From Sulfolobus sp. S-194 (GTDB lineage Archaea > Thermoproteota > Thermoprotei_A > Sulfolobales > Sulfolobaceae), in NCBI RefSeq assembly GCF_012222305.1, contig NZ_CP035730.1, positions 1,577,501 through 1,641,500 on the forward strand: a DNA stretch of 64,000 bases, read 5' to 3'. The position numbers and the translations under genes were made by a program. The notes under the pieces were generated by a model. The model worked only from the letters and a program-made list of their open reading frames with translations. It was not told where the DNA came from and ran no database searches. Below are positions 20,839-30,800 of the stretch, in pieces (positions within the stretch are counted from its first letter, which is position 1; the number at the start of each line of letters is the position of its first letter).

Positions 20839-21258
20839 GGAGAAAAGTATTGAAATATAACCTAGATAAGGTATTGAAATTATAATTCCATTAACTTCAG
20901 CTACTTTCCCTATAACTTGCGACTGAGGAATTCCTTGAGGAGGTTCTAAACCGATTTTATTATCAGGTTGAGGATTAGTTATACTATCTACTCCTTTTGT
21001 GACATAGAATTTTTCCCCATCTATATAATTTATTTTAATCACATGATGTATTACATATGTGTTAAATGTTGGTGACTTATATATTATTATATTTCCAATT
21101 TTGATATTATTTGGAGAAGTATAAAATGTTAAGAAACCGTTCTGAAAAATAGGATACATTGAGACCCCTTCAACACTAGCTGTTTGTACAATTCCCGATA
21201 AGACTACAATATAAATTAATATTATTACAACAAGTAATAAGATGTCACTCTTCTTCAT
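20830..21258 (-). CDS. Signal peptidase I, archaeal/ER (Sec11) type
   Basis: The 142-residue protein has an N-terminal membrane anchor (about 5-25). It then shows the serine box SVEGVSMYPIFQNG (Ser near 33) and the HHV box IHHVIKI, where a histidine replaces the bacterial catalytic lysine. An aspartate box follows in TKGVDSITNPQPDN. The last 20 residues are hydrophobic and could be a second membrane segment. It would remove signal peptides on the outer face of the membrane. The start overlaps the next upstream gene by 14 bases, so the three small minus-strand genes from 20.8 to 21.9 kb look like one operon. Confidence 0.9.
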   Translation of the reverse strand: MKKSDILLLVVIILIYIVVLSGIVQTASVEGVSMYPIFQNGFLTFYTSPNNIKIGNIIIYKSPTFNTYVIHHVIKINYIDGEKFYVTKGVDSITNPQPDNKIGLEPPQGIPQSQVIGKVAEVNGIIISIPYLGYISILFSLL

Positions 21259-21562
21259 CTAAATCACTAAGGTCTAATTCTATTACTTCTCCCCTGTCCT
21301 CCTCCTCTTGTTTTTCTTCTCCTATTTTCTTTACACCTTTCTTTCCTTCAACTTCTACAGAGCTCCCACCAGCTCTTATCTTTGATACTACGGCTTTCCA
21401 TTTATGTCCATTAGGGCACTCAAAAGATCCCATAACGGTTATTGTTATTCTACCATAAGCATCTGGTAGTGGTGAAACAAGCTGCCAAGTTTTAATCGGT
21501 TTTTCTACTCTTATACCACATGTAGGACATACATACGGGTCAGTTTGCTTTTTCTTAGGCAT
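21245..21562 (-). CDS. Small zinc-ribbon protein with acidic tail, unknown function
   Basis: From ATG 21562 it has 105 residues, starting MPKKKQTDPYVCPTCGIRVE. CPTC and FECPNGH provide a plausible zinc site. The last 25 residues are almost all acidic (EEKQEEEDRGEVIELDLSDL). Basic N-terminus, zinc ribbon and acidic tail suggest a nucleic-acid or transcription-related role, but I do not recognise the family. An in-frame start seven codons upstream would overlap the neighbouring membrane-protein gene further. It overlaps both neighbours slightly, as expected in an operon. Confidence 0.7.
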   Translation of the reverse strand: MPKKKQTDPYVCPTCGIRVEKPIKTWQLVSPLPDAYGRITITVMGSFECPNGHKWKAVVSKIRAGGSSVEVEGKKGVKKIGEEKQEEEDRGEVIELDLSDLDEEE

Positions 21563-21863
21563 AATTTGTATGATAAAAAACAAGACTATAAATTAATTCT
21601 CCTAAAATTGCTGTTGAAAATAAGGCTATTACTAGGAGATTTATCTTTCTCTTCAACGCGAAAGTGTATGAAATAATATTAAAGATAATTAAAAAAGGGT
21701 AGAAAATTAAAGGAGAGTAAAAATAAGCTACAAGATAAGGTGCTGTAGTCCATGCTATATAAAATGCTCTTTGATTACTTAGCTTGCTATCAAGAATTTT
21801 TGCATAGATAGGAGTTAATATTCCGTATATAACGAAGATCAGAAGACAACTACAGAATAACAT
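21555..21863 (-). CDS. Small membrane protein, unknown function
   Basis: The 102-residue protein is predicted by eye to have three or four membrane helices: about 2-20, 35-50, 53-70 and 78-97, with a short basic loop around KRKINLL. No family is recognised. It is first in the apparent operon with the zinc-ribbon and signal peptidase genes and divergent from enolase with 35 bases between starts. Confidence 0.6.
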   Translation of the reverse strand: MLFCSCLLIFVIYGILTPIYAKILDSKLSNQRAFYIAWTTAPYLVAYFYSPLIFYPFLIIFNIISYTFALKRKINLLVIALFSTAILGELIYSLVFYHTNYA

Positions 21864-21898
21864 ATTAATCTTTGCTCTTAATTGATAATCGAATTTAA

Positions 21899-23149
21899 AT
21901 GAATGACTATTTCAGAATCAAAAAAATAAAGGGTTACCAGATTCTTGATTCTAGAGGAAATAAAACAATCAGAGTAAAAATCGAGACATATGGAGGGATA
22001 TCAGCAACTGGTGATGCACCAGCTGGGGCCTCAAAGGGCAGTAGAGAGGCAATAGAATTAAGGGACAAAGATGGAGGAGTAACTAGGGCAGTTGAGTTGG
22101 TAAATACCTTAATTAACGATTCATTAAGGGATTTTGATGTAAGGAATCAACTGGGAATTGACCAAACATTAATAAGAATGGATGGAACGCCTAACAAGTC
22201 AAGAATAGGTGGAAATACAACTATAGCTACATCAATAGCTGTAGCTAAAACAGCTGCAAAAGCTATGGGGTTAGAAATTTTCCAATACATAGGCGGACCA
22301 AGAGTAAGATATTTGCCAATACCATTATTAAATATTTTAAATGGAGGGTTGCATGCCGGAAATGAACTAAAAATTCAAGAGTTTATTATAATACCTTTAA
22401 GTTTTGACAGCTTTCACGAAGCCTTATATGCTGCAGATGAAGTATACAAGCAGCTAAAGGGAATAATAACAGAAAAATATGGAAAACTATATACAATGCT
22501 AGGAGATGAAGGAGGAGTAGCGCCACCGTTATCTAGAACAGAAGATGCATTAGATTTAGTGTATACTGCTATAAAGAATTCTGGTTATGATGATAAGATA
22601 GTAATGGGAATAGACGCAGCGTCTTCTGATTTCTTTAACGGAAGTCAATATGAAATAGATGGGAAAAAACTAAGCCCAGACGAGATGATAGATTACTACA
22701 TCCAATTAGCTTCACGTTATCCGTTATTATATATAGAAGATCCTTTTAACGAGAATGATTTTGAGAGATTTTCTATTTTACAACAAAAGTTAAGGAAAAC
22801 TATCGTTACTGGAGATGATTTATTTACTACTAATATTGAATATCTGAAGAAAGGGATAGAGAAAAGTTCTACTAAAGGTACTATAGTTAAGCCTAATCAA
22901 ATTGGTACTTTATCAGAGACATTTGAATATATAGAATTTGCTAAAAAAAATTCTGTAAAGGTAATTGTAAGTCATAGGAGCGGAGAAACAGAAGATTCTT
23001 TTATAGCTGATTTGGCTGTTGGAGTACAAAGTGATTTTATAAAGACTGGAGCACCAGCTAGAGGTGAAAGAACTAGTAAATATAATAGATTGCTAGAAAT
23101 AGAAAACGACTATGGGATAGAATATTATGGTAAAAAAATTTATCTTTAA
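21899..23149 (+). CDS. eno: Enolase
   Basis: The 416-residue enzyme interconverts 2-phosphoglycerate and phosphoenolpyruvate. Landmarks are the opening [55 protein letters not shown] (with the general acid glutamate), metal ligands in [16 protein letters not shown] and TGDDLF, the base lysine in IVKPNQIGT, and [18 protein letters not shown] near the end. Together with PEP synthase at 45.8-48.2 kb it marks gluconeogenic carbon flow. Its stop overlaps the convergent small membrane-protein gene by four bases. Confidence 0.97.
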   Translation: MNDYFRIKKIKGYQILDSRGNKTIRVKIETYGGISATGDAPAGASKGSREAIELRDKDGGVTRAVELVNTLINDSLRDFDVRNQLGIDQTLIRMDGTPNKSRIGGNTTIATSIAVAKTAAKAMGLEIFQYIGGPRVRYLPIPLLNILNGGLHAGNELKIQEFIIIPLSFDSFHEALYAADEVYKQLKGIITEKYGKLYTMLGDEGGVAPPLSRTEDALDLVYTAIKNSGYDDKIVMGIDAASSDFFNGSQYEIDGKKLSPDEMIDYYIQLASRYPLLYIEDPFNENDFERFSILQQKLRKTIVTGDDLFTTNIEYLKKGIEKSSTKGTIVKPNQIGTLSETFEYIEFAKKNSVKVIVSHRSGETEDSFIADLAVGVQSDFIKTGAPARGERTSKYNRLLEIENDYGIEYYGKKIYL

Positions 23150-23394
23150 GGTAGTAAAACCCCCACTATTATTAAAAACATTGCTAGAACTAACATTAAT
23201 ACTATAAAAGTTCTAAAAGGCATATTAGGTAGTTCTTTAAATGCTTTAATTAGCCCATATATAATAGCTCCTATTAGTACCATAAATACTATGGCTAATC
23301 CGACTACTATTAAACCTGTAGCTAATGGCGAAGCATTAAAATGAAATATTCCCGCTATCTGAGAAGTAACATTAGCAAGATTTTGTAAACTCAT
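23146..23394 (-). CDS. Small membrane protein next to cdvA, unknown function
   Basis: From ATG 23394 it has 82 residues, starting [18 protein letters not shown]. Two long hydrophobic segments (about 24-50 and 60-82) are joined by a short loop, [12 protein letters not shown], giving a hairpin-like membrane protein. A longer form from 23445 would add 17 basic residues. It is divergent from the division gene cdvA, with a box C/D RNA candidate in between. I do not recognise the family, and a link to division is only positional. Confidence 0.6.
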   Translation of the reverse strand: MSLQNLANVTSQIAGIFHFNASPLATGLIVVGLAIVFMVLIGAIIYGLIKAFKELPNMPFRTFIVLMLVLAMFLIIVGVLLP

Positions 23395-23458
23395 ATTAAT
23401 TCGTAAAGTATATATTACTCCTAGATGTTTTTTAAACTTTGCCACATAATATCATTCT

Positions 23459-23514
23459 CCCGATGATGAGGGTTAAAAGCACTTATCTGTGACGAGCCTC
23501 TACCTGCTGAGGCG
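23459..23514 (+). ncRNA. Box C/D guide RNA candidate
   Basis: Box C ATGATGA (23463-23469), a 12-base guide, D' CTTA (23482-23485), a 4-base spacer, C' TGACGA (23490-23495), an 11-base guide GCCTCTACCTG, and box D CTGA (23507-23510) follow in canonical order and spacing. Archaeal RNAs of this type direct 2'-O-methylation of rRNA or tRNA, five bases upstream of D or D'. It lies in the gap between a small membrane-protein gene and cdvA, with the cdvA TATA box 13 bases further on. Targets were not determined. Confidence 0.6.
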
Positions 23515-23522
23515 CCCAAATC

Positions 23523-23561
23523 CTTATAAATAAAATATGCAGAGCTGATATTTTTGAGGAG
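23523..23561 (+). promoter_or_regulatory. cdvA promoter and ribosome binding site
   Basis: CTTATAAATA at 23523-23532 is a good TATA box, and GAGGAG at 23556-23561 is a Shine-Dalgarno sequence seven bases before ATG 23569. This predicts a leader of about 15 bases and fixes the start at 23569 rather than at the TTG at 23554. Confidence 0.6.
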
Positions 23562-23568
23562 TATTACC

Positions 23569-24285
23569 ATGCCAATTTCAGTTGATGTATTAACGAAATT
23601 TATTGGACAAAAGGTTAAAGATGTATATGGAAGGGACGTGGGTAGTATAATTCATGTATATACAGAGATTGATGGAACAATAACTGGGATAGAAATTTCT
23701 TACGGTAATTCTTTTGTTACTGTAAGTCCAGAAAGTGTTAAAATGGATGGTGATAATATAGTATTATTACCAGAATGGAAAACAGAAGCTATAAAGATTT
23801 TAGGATATATGGAGAAGATAAGAAGAAGGCAAAAAGCACTAGAAGAATTATATTCGAAACAGGAAATACCTAAGAGCATGTATGATGATATGAAAAGAAA
23901 ATTGGATTCTGAATTGTTAAAGCTCAGAGAAGAACATGCTAAATTAAAAAGTAAATTAAAGAATAGACTAAATGAAATTGAAGATCAATTAGCTCAAATT
24001 GATAAAGCAACTATATCGTTAAAAATGAGTTATATTTCTGGTGAATTGCCAGAAACTTCATATAAAAATTCTATGGAAATATTAAGACAATCAAAAGAAA
24101 GTTACACGTTAGAGAGAGATGATATAAAGAAAATATTAGATAAATTGGATGGTTTAGACAAAGAGGGAATAGATATTAAGCCTTCTCCCTCATTAACTAC
24201 GCAACAAGAACAATCTAATAAGAACGATGGTAATAAATCGGAAGTACCATTACCAATACCAGTAAGAGTAATAAATACTTTGTAA
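23569..24285 (+). CDS. cdvA: CdvA, membrane-recruiting cell division protein
   Basis: CdvA is the crenarchaeal division protein that binds membrane and recruits the ESCRT-III protein CdvB to mid-cell. From ATG 23569 it has 238 residues. The N-terminus is a PRC-barrel-like domain (about 1-70, ending [12 protein letters not shown]). A long charged coiled coil follows (about 75-190), then a low-complexity linker rich in S, Q and N, and a terminal [13 protein letters not shown]. That terminal peptide matches the position and character of the E3B peptide that binds the winged helix of CdvB. It is first in cdvA-cdvB-cdvC, 18 bases before cdvB. Confidence 0.95.
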   Translation: MPISVDVLTKFIGQKVKDVYGRDVGSIIHVYTEIDGTITGIEISYGNSFVTVSPESVKMDGDNIVLLPEWKTEAIKILGYMEKIRRRQKALEELYSKQEIPKSMYDDMKRKLDSELLKLREEHAKLKSKLKNRLNEIEDQLAQIDKATISLKMSYISGELPETSYKNSMEILRQSKESYTLERDDIKKILDKLDGLDKEGIDIKPSPSLTTQQEQSNKNDGNKSEVPLPIPVRVINTL

Positions 24286-24303
24286 CTAATTTAGTGAAAT
24301 AGT

Positions 24304-25104
24304 ATGTTAGATAAGATCTCATCCTTTTTTAATAATGACAAGAAGCGAAAAGCACAATTAGGTAAAATTATCACTGAGATATCTTTGAAGTTAAAAGACC
24401 AACAAGATAGATTAGATGAAGCTATAAGAAGATTAAGAGATAGAGATAAAGAACTTTATGAAAAGGTTATTAGGGCCCAAATCGAAGGTGATATGGCTAA
24501 GGCTACAATCTATGCACAAGAAATCTCAGATATTAGAAAAATGATCAAAATTATCTATACTGCGTTTCTAGCTATAGAAAAAGTTAGAATTAAATTAGAT
24601 ACTGTACAAGAGCTTCAAGGAGTTTCGTTAGTCTTACTTCCAGTTATGAAAGTATTAGGGCAGCTAAAAGATCAAATAAAAGGAATTGCACCAGAAGTAG
24701 CAATTGCATTAGATTCTATAACTAGTAACGTTAATAGTATAGCTATAGAAACTGGGGCCTTGAGTGAAAGAACAGTTGTTCCTACTGTAGTTGATGAGGA
24801 AGCTCAGAAAATACTAAATGAAACAAAGAAAATGGCTGAGGAAAAATTAAAAGAGATTCTTCCAGAATTACCTTATCCACCTAGCGATACACCATCATAT
24901 AAGAGACAAGTAATAGAAATTAAACAAGAGCAGCCACAACAAAAAAGAAAAGTTACAGCTGATGATTTACTTGAGTATATAAGACAAACCGGCGGGTTCT
25001 TAGATCTAGAACATTTTAGTAAAATATATAATGTAGATAAACAAGAAGTTTTGGACTTATTAAAATCCTTAGCTTCAAAAGGATTAATCACATTAGAGGA
25101 GTAA
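24304..25104 (+). CDS. cdvB: CdvB, ESCRT-III division protein
   Basis: The 266-residue protein polymerises at the division site and is remodelled by CdvC. Residues about 10-170 form the helical Snf7-type ESCRT-III core with [28 protein letters not shown] at about 186-193 is a MIM2-type motif that binds the MIT domain of CdvC. The C-terminal 50 residues ([20 protein letters not shown] onward) form the winged helix that binds the CdvA tail. In Sulfolobus this form is removed by the proteasome to allow constriction. Three bases separate it from cdvC. Confidence 0.96.
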   Translation: MLDKISSFFNNDKKRKAQLGKIITEISLKLKDQQDRLDEAIRRLRDRDKELYEKVIRAQIEGDMAKATIYAQEISDIRKMIKIIYTAFLAIEKVRIKLDTVQELQGVSLVLLPVMKVLGQLKDQIKGIAPEVAIALDSITSNVNSIAIETGALSERTVVPTVVDEEAQKILNETKKMAEEKLKEILPELPYPPSDTPSYKRQVIEIKQEQPQQKRKVTADDLLEYIRQTGGFLDLEHFSKIYNVDKQEVLDLLKSLASKGLITLEE

Positions 25105-25107
25105 GCT

Positions 25108-26217
25108 ATGTCTGCACAATCAATGTTAGAAGATATGGCTAGAAAATATGCTATTCTTGCAGTAAAGGCTGATAAAGAAGGAAAGGCAGAAGATGCTATA
25201 AACAATTATAAGAAAGCAATAGAAATATTATCACAATTAATCGCATTATATCCTGATTCACCATCAATAAAAGTTTATGAACAAATGATTAATGAATATA
25301 AGAAAAGAATTGAGGTATTGAAAGAAGCTGTACCTGCAAGCGGATCAGAATTAAAGCAGATTGATATAGAAGATTTAATTGTAAAAGAAAAACCAAAAGT
25401 ATCATTTAAGGACATAGTGGGTTTAGATGATGTAAAAGAGGCATTAAGAGAAGCAATAATATATCCAACTAAGAGACCAGACTTGTTTCCATTGGGATGG
25501 CCCCGTGGAATCTTACTTTATGGACCCCCAGGTTGTGGGAAGACAATGATTGCGGCAGCAGTAGCTAATGAAATAGATTCTTACTTTATTCAAGTAGATG
25601 CAGCATCAATAATGTCAAAGTGGTTAGGAGAAGCAGAGAAGAATGTTGCTAAAGTATTCAATAAAGCTAGGGAAATAAGTAAGAAGGAAGAAAAACCTGT
25701 TATAATATTTATTGACGAACTTGATGCGTTGTTAGGAATTTATAATAGTGAAAATGGAGGAGAAGTTAGAGTAAGAAATCAATTCTTAAAAGAAATGGAT
25801 GGATTACAAGATAAGTCTGAGAATTATAAGGTCTATGTAATAGGTGCTACTAATAAACCGTGGAGGCTTGATGAACCTTTCTTAAGAAGATTTCAGAAGA
25901 GAATTTATGTTAGATTGCCAGATTTCCAACAAAGGTTGTCTTTACTCCAATATTATACATCTAAAATAAAGATGGAGAATGTAGATTTGAGCAAGGTGGC
26001 TGAAATGACTGAAGGATACACAGCTAGTGATATTAAGGATATAGTACAAGCTGCCCATATTAGGGTTGTTAAAGAGATGTTCATTAATAATCTTAATGAA
26101 CCTAGAGCTGTTAATATAGAAGACTTTATCGAGGTACTAAAAATAAGAAAACCAAGTGTTAACCAAGAGATGATAAAGGCATATGAAGCATGGCATGAAA
26201 AGTTTAAAGCACTTTAG
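25108..26217 (+). CDS. cdvC: CdvC, Vps4-like AAA ATPase
   Basis: The 369-residue ATPase disassembles ESCRT-III polymers during division and vesicle release. The N-terminal MIT three-helix domain occupies about 1-75. The AAA core has Walker A GPPGCGKT (139-146), Walker B IIFIDELD (Asp203, Glu204), pore-loop region [14 protein letters not shown], and arginine-finger region RRFQKRIYV. The C-terminus ends in a helix as in archaeal Vps4. Its stop codon region is covered on the other strand by a box C/D RNA candidate and, just beyond, by the end of the topoisomerase gene. Confidence 0.97.
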   Translation: MSAQSMLEDMARKYAILAVKADKEGKAEDAINNYKKAIEILSQLIALYPDSPSIKVYEQMINEYKKRIEVLKEAVPASGSELKQIDIEDLIVKEKPKVSFKDIVGLDDVKEALREAIIYPTKRPDLFPLGWPRGILLYGPPGCGKTMIAAAVANEIDSYFIQVDAASIMSKWLGEAEKNVAKVFNKAREISKKEEKPVIIFIDELDALLGIYNSENGGEVRVRNQFLKEMDGLQDKSENYKVYVIGATNKPWRLDEPFLRRFQKRIYVRLPDFQQRLSLLQYYTSKIKMENVDLSKVAEMTEGYTASDIKDIVQAAHIRVVKEMFINNLNEPRAVNIEDFIEVLKIRKPSVNQEMIKAYEAWHEKFKAL

Positions 26218-26273
26218 ATCAGATACCCCAGGGTTCATATCATCAAATCAAGCTGGCATGACTCACATCATCT
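26217..26273 (-). ncRNA. Box C/D guide RNA candidate across the cdvC / topoisomerase III 3' ends
   Basis: On the minus strand there is a near-consensus box C ATGATGT (26271-26265), a 12-base guide GAGTCATGCCAG, D' CTTGA (26252-26248), C' TGATGA (26245-26240), a 17-base guide, and box D CTGA (26222-26219). The 5' end lies inside the last codons of the topoisomerase gene and box D is complementary to the bases just after the cdvC stop. The same layout recurs at 36634-36684. It could be processed from the topoisomerase mRNA 3' end. Confidence 0.5.
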
Positions 26274-28257
26274 CTGAGATTATGTCCTTTATATATTTTC
26301 CTGTAGTTTTCGAACTATAAATTTTTTTCAATATATCTTTATCTTCTAATTTAGTTCTTTCTTTCCATACCTTAAGTACTTCTTTCAATTTAATAAACGC
26401 ATTATAATGATATTTACATAAGTTATCATATTCTGCCTCAAGGTCACAGAACTTGCATTTCTTATACCTCACTAATCCTAATATTTTAGCTAACTTAATT
26501 CCTATTTGATCTTTATATTTATTATAATTATCTAGATAGATCTTTAAAGTATTTATTGTTTCTGTGACAACTCCTTCTACTGTCTCTTTCCCATCTAATA
26601 TTTCATTTAATTTTTCTTCCATCTTTGAAGTTAATTCTATGCTCGTTAGGTCCTTAAAATAATCTTTCAACACCTCAACTATGACAATTCCTAGCGATGT
26701 AGGATATATTGTACCTCTTTTTTGTGAAAGATATTTTCTATTAAATAAGGTTTCCATAATTTTTCCTCTTGTAGCCTCAGTTCCTAAGTTGGAAGTTTCC
26801 ATCCATTTTAATAATTGAATTTTATTGTATCTTTTTACACTCGGTTTGACCAAATCCATCTTTACAGAAACAGATTCTATCTTAACCTCTTCTCCTTCTT
26901 TAACATTTAATAATTCTTCGTCTTTCACAGAATGATATGGGTATAGTAATAACCATCCTTTAAATTTTATTTTTTGCCTGATTATCTCATCAGACATATT
27001 CAGACCCTTAAACCGTATTGTTATTTTCTGAGTTATCATTATAGCATCTCTCGAAATGCTTGCAAGAAAACGTCTAGTTATTAGTTCAAACAACTTATAT
27101 TGTCTAATACCAAGTTTTTCAGTTATTCTATTTCCAGTAGGGTAAATTGCGGGATGAGCGGGGTCATCTTTATTTCCTTGTCTGACTATGTAGTCTCCTT
27201 TTGTAATGTTTCTCACTAACCCTACCAAGTTCTTAAAATTAGCTTCTAATCCGTTGACTATACTTTTTACATCAACTGATTGAGGAATTTTCTGGCTATT
27301 TGTTCTAGGATAGCTAATTAGCCCATCTAAGTATAATTCTTCAGCCAATCTTTCGACATAATAAGGTGAATAGCCTAATATTCTGCCAGCTTCTGCTTGT
27401 AAATCTCCTAGATTAAAAGGTGAAGGTCTTGTTAATGATTTTTCCTCTATTCTTACTTCATCCACTACAGCTTTTGATTTTTTTATTTTGTTAGCAACTT
27501 CTTGAGCTTCTTCCTTATATTCAAACGTTGTATCTAACGATAAGCTAAATGTTTCATTTCCCAGTCTAATTTTTATATGAACTCTATATACAGGCAAAGG
27601 AATATATAATTCTCTTGCTATCTCATTTTCTACTACATGAATTAAAGTAGGACTTTGCACTCTCCCTGCACTTAATGTTACCCTTTTCTTTGTAACAGAA
27701 CTTACAGCTAACATTAAGGCCCTACTTACATTAATACCCCATATCCAATCTACTTTATGTCTAGCAATACCTGCATTTATCATATTGTAGTCTAATGGTG
27801 AAAGATTTGAATATGCTTTCTGTATGTCTTGTTTAGTTAACGCTGAAAATTTCATTCTTTTAGCTTTTTTTAAATCTCCAAAATGTTTGATTATCATATA
27901 ACCTATTACAGAACCTTCAATATCATAATCACAAGCATTAATGTACTCTATGGCATATTTTGATAAATCCTTAAGCAAATTGTAGTACTTTTTTGTATAT
28001 TTAGCAGACTCATCTATTTCCCAAAGAGGTTTCCAATCCATGGAAAAAATAGGAAAAGAACTATCACCATAGAGATTGAATAAATGACCGGCAGCTGGTG
28101 CAATAACGTTTACTTTTCCCTTATAATTTACAATCCAATAACTTACAGAGTATTTCTTACATATAGCTGGCTTTTCTGATAAAGCCTCAGCTATTTTCTT
28201 TGCAGCTTTACTTTTTTCTGCAATAACTAAGATATAATTTTTAGGGTAACAATTCAT
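26263..28257 (-). CDS. DNA topoisomerase III (type IA)
   Basis: The 664-residue enzyme relaxes or decatenates DNA by cutting one strand. The Toprim domain shows VIAEKSKAAKKIAE (Glu14) and NACDYDIEG (Asp110, Asp112). The catalytic tyrosine is Tyr316 in DGLISYPRTNS. HKVDWIWGINVSRAL and SAGRVQSPTL complete the core. A Cys cluster near the C-terminus (CKFCDLEAEYDNLCKYH) may bind zinc. There is no helicase domain, so this is not reverse gyrase. It follows rpo6 by one base and is probably cotranscribed with it. Confidence 0.94.
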   Translation of the reverse strand: MNCYPKNYILVIAEKSKAAKKIAEALSEKPAICKKYSVSYWIVNYKGKVNVIAPAAGHLFNLYGDSSFPIFSMDWKPLWEIDESAKYTKKYYNLLKDLSKYAIEYINACDYDIEGSVIGYMIIKHFGDLKKAKRMKFSALTKQDIQKAYSNLSPLDYNMINAGIARHKVDWIWGINVSRALMLAVSSVTKKRVTLSAGRVQSPTLIHVVENEIARELYIPLPVYRVHIKIRLGNETFSLSLDTTFEYKEEAQEVANKIKKSKAVVDEVRIEEKSLTRPSPFNLGDLQAEAGRILGYSPYYVERLAEELYLDGLISYPRTNSQKIPQSVDVKSIVNGLEANFKNLVGLVRNITKGDYIVRQGNKDDPAHPAIYPTGNRITEKLGIRQYKLFELITRRFLASISRDAIMITQKITIRFKGLNMSDEIIRQKIKFKGWLLLYPYHSVKDEELLNVKEGEEVKIESVSVKMDLVKPSVKRYNKIQLLKWMETSNLGTEATRGKIMETLFNRKYLSQKRGTIYPTSLGIVIVEVLKDYFKDLTSIELTSKMEEKLNEILDGKETVEGVVTETINTLKIYLDNYNKYKDQIGIKLAKILGLVRYKKCKFCDLEAEYDNLCKYHYNAFIKLKEVLKVWKERTKLEDKDILKKIYSSKTTGKYIKDIISEMM

Positions 28258-28258
28258 G

Positions 28259-28519
28259 CTATTTAAACTCTACCTTTTTAACTGAAACCAACTCTATCTT
28301 CCCATTAGGATACACACGTCTTACTGTAATAGGTAAGACCCCACGCTTAAGCTCTTCTTCTGCTATACTAATTACATCATTAAAAGGTAAATTATTAGTG
28401 TCTATAAGAGGAGAAGCTCCCATGGCTAATTGTAATGCTCTAGCACTTATAATTCTAGCTATCTCATATTTTGTTAATCTGTTTTTCCAACTATCCTCAA
28501 AAATTTTATTTATACTCAC
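28259..28519 (-). CDS. rpo6: RNA polymerase subunit Rpo6 (RpoK, omega homologue)
   Basis: The 86-residue protein has the conserved core [20 protein letters not shown] followed by GASPLI and a basic C-terminal strand region [12 protein letters not shown]. This is the archaeal/eukaryotic Rpb6 pattern that clamps the largest polymerase subunit. The length is normal. It is directly upstream of topoisomerase III. Confidence 0.96.
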   Translation of the reverse strand: MSINKIFEDSWKNRLTKYEIARIISARALQLAMGASPLIDTNNLPFNDVISIAEEELKRGVLPITVRRVYPNGKIELVSVKKVEFK

Positions 28520-28550
28520 ACTTAAACACTCCCTAAAGATTTAAATAAGA

Positions 28551-29669
28551 TTAACTCCATTCGACTTCTTTTTCTAGTAATTCTGGAAGCTTGCATTCTC
28601 TTGGAGGTAAATATTCATAATTTTTATCTAATAGCTTCGCAGTAGCCTCCAATAATCTATTTACGGCTCTATTGTCAACAACCCCTAGCAATCCAATTCT
28701 TACTATCTTTTCCTTTAATTCTCCCATTCCCCCAGATATTTCAATATTAAATTCATTTAGTAATTTCTTTCTATAATCTGGAATTGGTGGTACACTGGCA
28801 ACTACAGTGTTTGAAAAATTATCTTCATTTCCAAAAAGTGAGAAACCATAAGAAGATAATACTTCCCTTACAAATCTTGCACAAGCCTCATGCCTTTTCC
28901 ATCTGTTTTCTATACCTTCAATCTCTAACAATTCTGCTGCTCTTAAAGACGCATTAAACACACCAACAGCTGGAGTAAATGGAGTTTCTCCTTTATCTTG
29001 GAACTTAAGATGAAGAGAAATATCAAGATATGAGGGAAGTGACTCTCCTTGTAATTCCTCAATACCCTCATCTGATAAAGCCACAAATGACATGCCTGGT
29101 ACAGATGCAAGAGCTTTTTGGCTACCAGTAGCTACTGCATCTATTTTCCATTCATTTACTAATAATTTATAAGCAGCAAAACCGGATACAGAATCTACTA
29201 GTATTTTTAATCCTCTTCTTTTCGCTTCACTTACTACATCTTCTAAATTTCTAAATGCCATACCAGAACTAGTTTCATTATGAACTAAAGCTACTGCAGT
29301 CGCATCTTTATTTTCATCTAATGCTTTCTTTATTTCCTCTATAGAGAAGATTTCGCCAATCTTTTTCTCATACACTTTTACTTGAGCTCCTCTTCTTCTT
29401 AAAGAATCTACTAACCTATTGCCAAATTCACCGTAAGGAAAACTAATTACTTTTTCATTAGGTTTAATCAACGAATATACCATTGCTTCAACAGCTAAAG
29501 TACCCGATCCAGTAAGTAGAGCAGTCCTGCTTGCACTGAAATGCTTATTCATTAAACTTTCCAGTTTTCTCACTATCTCTCTAAATTTTTCACTTCTATG
29601 ATTAACTACTAATGTGGAGGCCTCTCTTACACTTCTTGGTACTTCAACTGGTCCAGGAATTAAAAGCAT
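28551..29669 (-). CDS. Class V aminotransferase (alanine/serine-glyoxylate type)
   Basis: The 372-residue PLP enzyme begins [14 protein letters not shown], the usual start of the serine-pyruvate/alanine-glyoxylate family. [15 protein letters not shown] binds the PLP phosphate, and the Schiff-base lysine lies in [16 protein letters not shown]. It follows serA by one base on the same strand. The pair suggests interconversion of serine, glycine and hydroxypyruvate or 3-phosphohydroxypyruvate. The exact amino donor cannot be inferred. Confidence 0.88.
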   Translation of the reverse strand: MLLIPGPVEVPRSVREASTLVVNHRSEKFREIVRKLESLMNKHFSASRTALLTGSGTLAVEAMVYSLIKPNEKVISFPYGEFGNRLVDSLRRRGAQVKVYEKKIGEIFSIEEIKKALDENKDATAVALVHNETSSGMAFRNLEDVVSEAKRRGLKILVDSVSGFAAYKLLVNEWKIDAVATGSQKALASVPGMSFVALSDEGIEELQGESLPSYLDISLHLKFQDKGETPFTPAVGVFNASLRAAELLEIEGIENRWKRHEACARFVREVLSSYGFSLFGNEDNFSNTVVASVPPIPDYRKKLLNEFNIEISGGMGELKEKIVRIGLLGVVDNRAVNRLLEATAKLLDKNYEYLPPRECKLPELLEKEVEWS

Positions 29670-29670
29670 T

Positions 29671-30612
29671 TCATATCATCCCTAACTCTTTCATAGCGTT
29701 AAGCAAGTTTTGAGTAGTCATTTCTGCTACCCTTTTTTGAGCCTCTTTAGTTTGAGCACCAATATGAGTTGTAACTATAACTTTTTCATGTTTTAATAAT
29801 TCTAATTCCCACTCTTCCTTTGGTGGTTCATTCCAAAATACATCAGTAGCATAAGCATAAACTTTTCCTTTCTTAATATAATCTAAAAGTGCTTTGCCAT
29901 TAACGGCAACTGCTCTACTAGTGTTTACAATTATAACATTATCTTTCATTAGTTCAAATTGCGGATAGTCAATTATTGGTTTTGCATTTTTACTCACAGT
30001 AACATGAAGAGTTATTACATCAGAATTTTTTAATAATTCCTCTAAACTTACTGCTTTTGCGTTTATTTTCTCAGCTTTCTCTCTTATATCTAAGATATCG
30101 TAGGCTAATACTTTCATTCCCATTGCACTTGCTATTATTCCAACCTTAGTACCAATTCTTCCAAAACCTACGATCCCGATAGTTTTTCCAGCTAATTCTA
30201 GTCCCTCAATTTTTTTAAATATACCAGATTTTGCTAAAGCCATAGAAGTGTACATTTTCCTTGCTGCTGCTATCATGAGTCCAATAGTTAATTCTACTGC
30301 AGAATCAGTAGAGGCACCAGGAGCATATACAACTTTTATATTTCTTCTTTCAGCCTCTTCAATATCTATATTATCAAGCCCAATTCCAGCCCTAGCAATA
30401 ATTTTTAATTTTTTGCCTTTTTCTATGACATCTTTAGTTACTTTAGTTCTACTTCTTACTACTATAATATCATAATTGCCGATTATATTCAGTAATTCAT
30501 CTTTACTTATTTCTGGCATATAATCTACTTGAATTCCTTTTTCTCTCAAAGTTTTAATTAGAATTTCATCTATGGGATCTGTTATTAAGGCTTTAACAGT
30601 ATATATAGCCAT
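29671..30612 (-). CDS. serA: D-3-phosphoglycerate dehydrogenase family 2-hydroxyacid dehydrogenase
   Basis: The 313-residue NAD-dependent enzyme has the Rossmann motif [13 protein letters not shown] near residue 146, the substrate arginine in VVRSRTKV, and the catalytic glutamate/histidine pair in FWNEPP and [10 protein letters not shown]. It lacks the C-terminal ACT domain of longer SerA forms, typical for Sulfolobales. It probably makes 3-phosphohydroxypyruvate for serine and, with the neighbouring aminotransferase, glycine. A TATA box around 30633-30642 predicts a leaderless transcript from ATG 30612. Confidence 0.85.
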   Translation of the reverse strand: MAIYTVKALITDPIDEILIKTLREKGIQVDYMPEISKDELLNIIGNYDIIVVRSRTKVTKDVIEKGKKLKIIARAGIGLDNIDIEEAERRNIKVVYAPGASTDSAVELTIGLMIAAARKMYTSMALAKSGIFKKIEGLELAGKTIGIVGFGRIGTKVGIIASAMGMKVLAYDILDIREKAEKINAKAVSLEELLKNSDVITLHVTVSKNAKPIIDYPQFELMKDNVIIVNTSRAVAVNGKALLDYIKKGKVYAYATDVFWNEPPKEEWELELLKHEKVIVTTHIGAQTKEAQKRVAEMTTQNLLNAMKELGMI

Positions 30613-30800
30613 GCATAGAACACCCCTTTTTATTTATAAATAGAAAGAAGTTTAACATGATGATGAAAATGAAGAGGAGAAGAAGAAGCCGTAATAATAA
30701 GAAGAATGATTATATAACTTCTCAAAATTTTCTAGGAACTTACTTGTGTTCATTTTAATTCATGATATCCATTTGCTACTCATTTTTATATTTTTTTATT

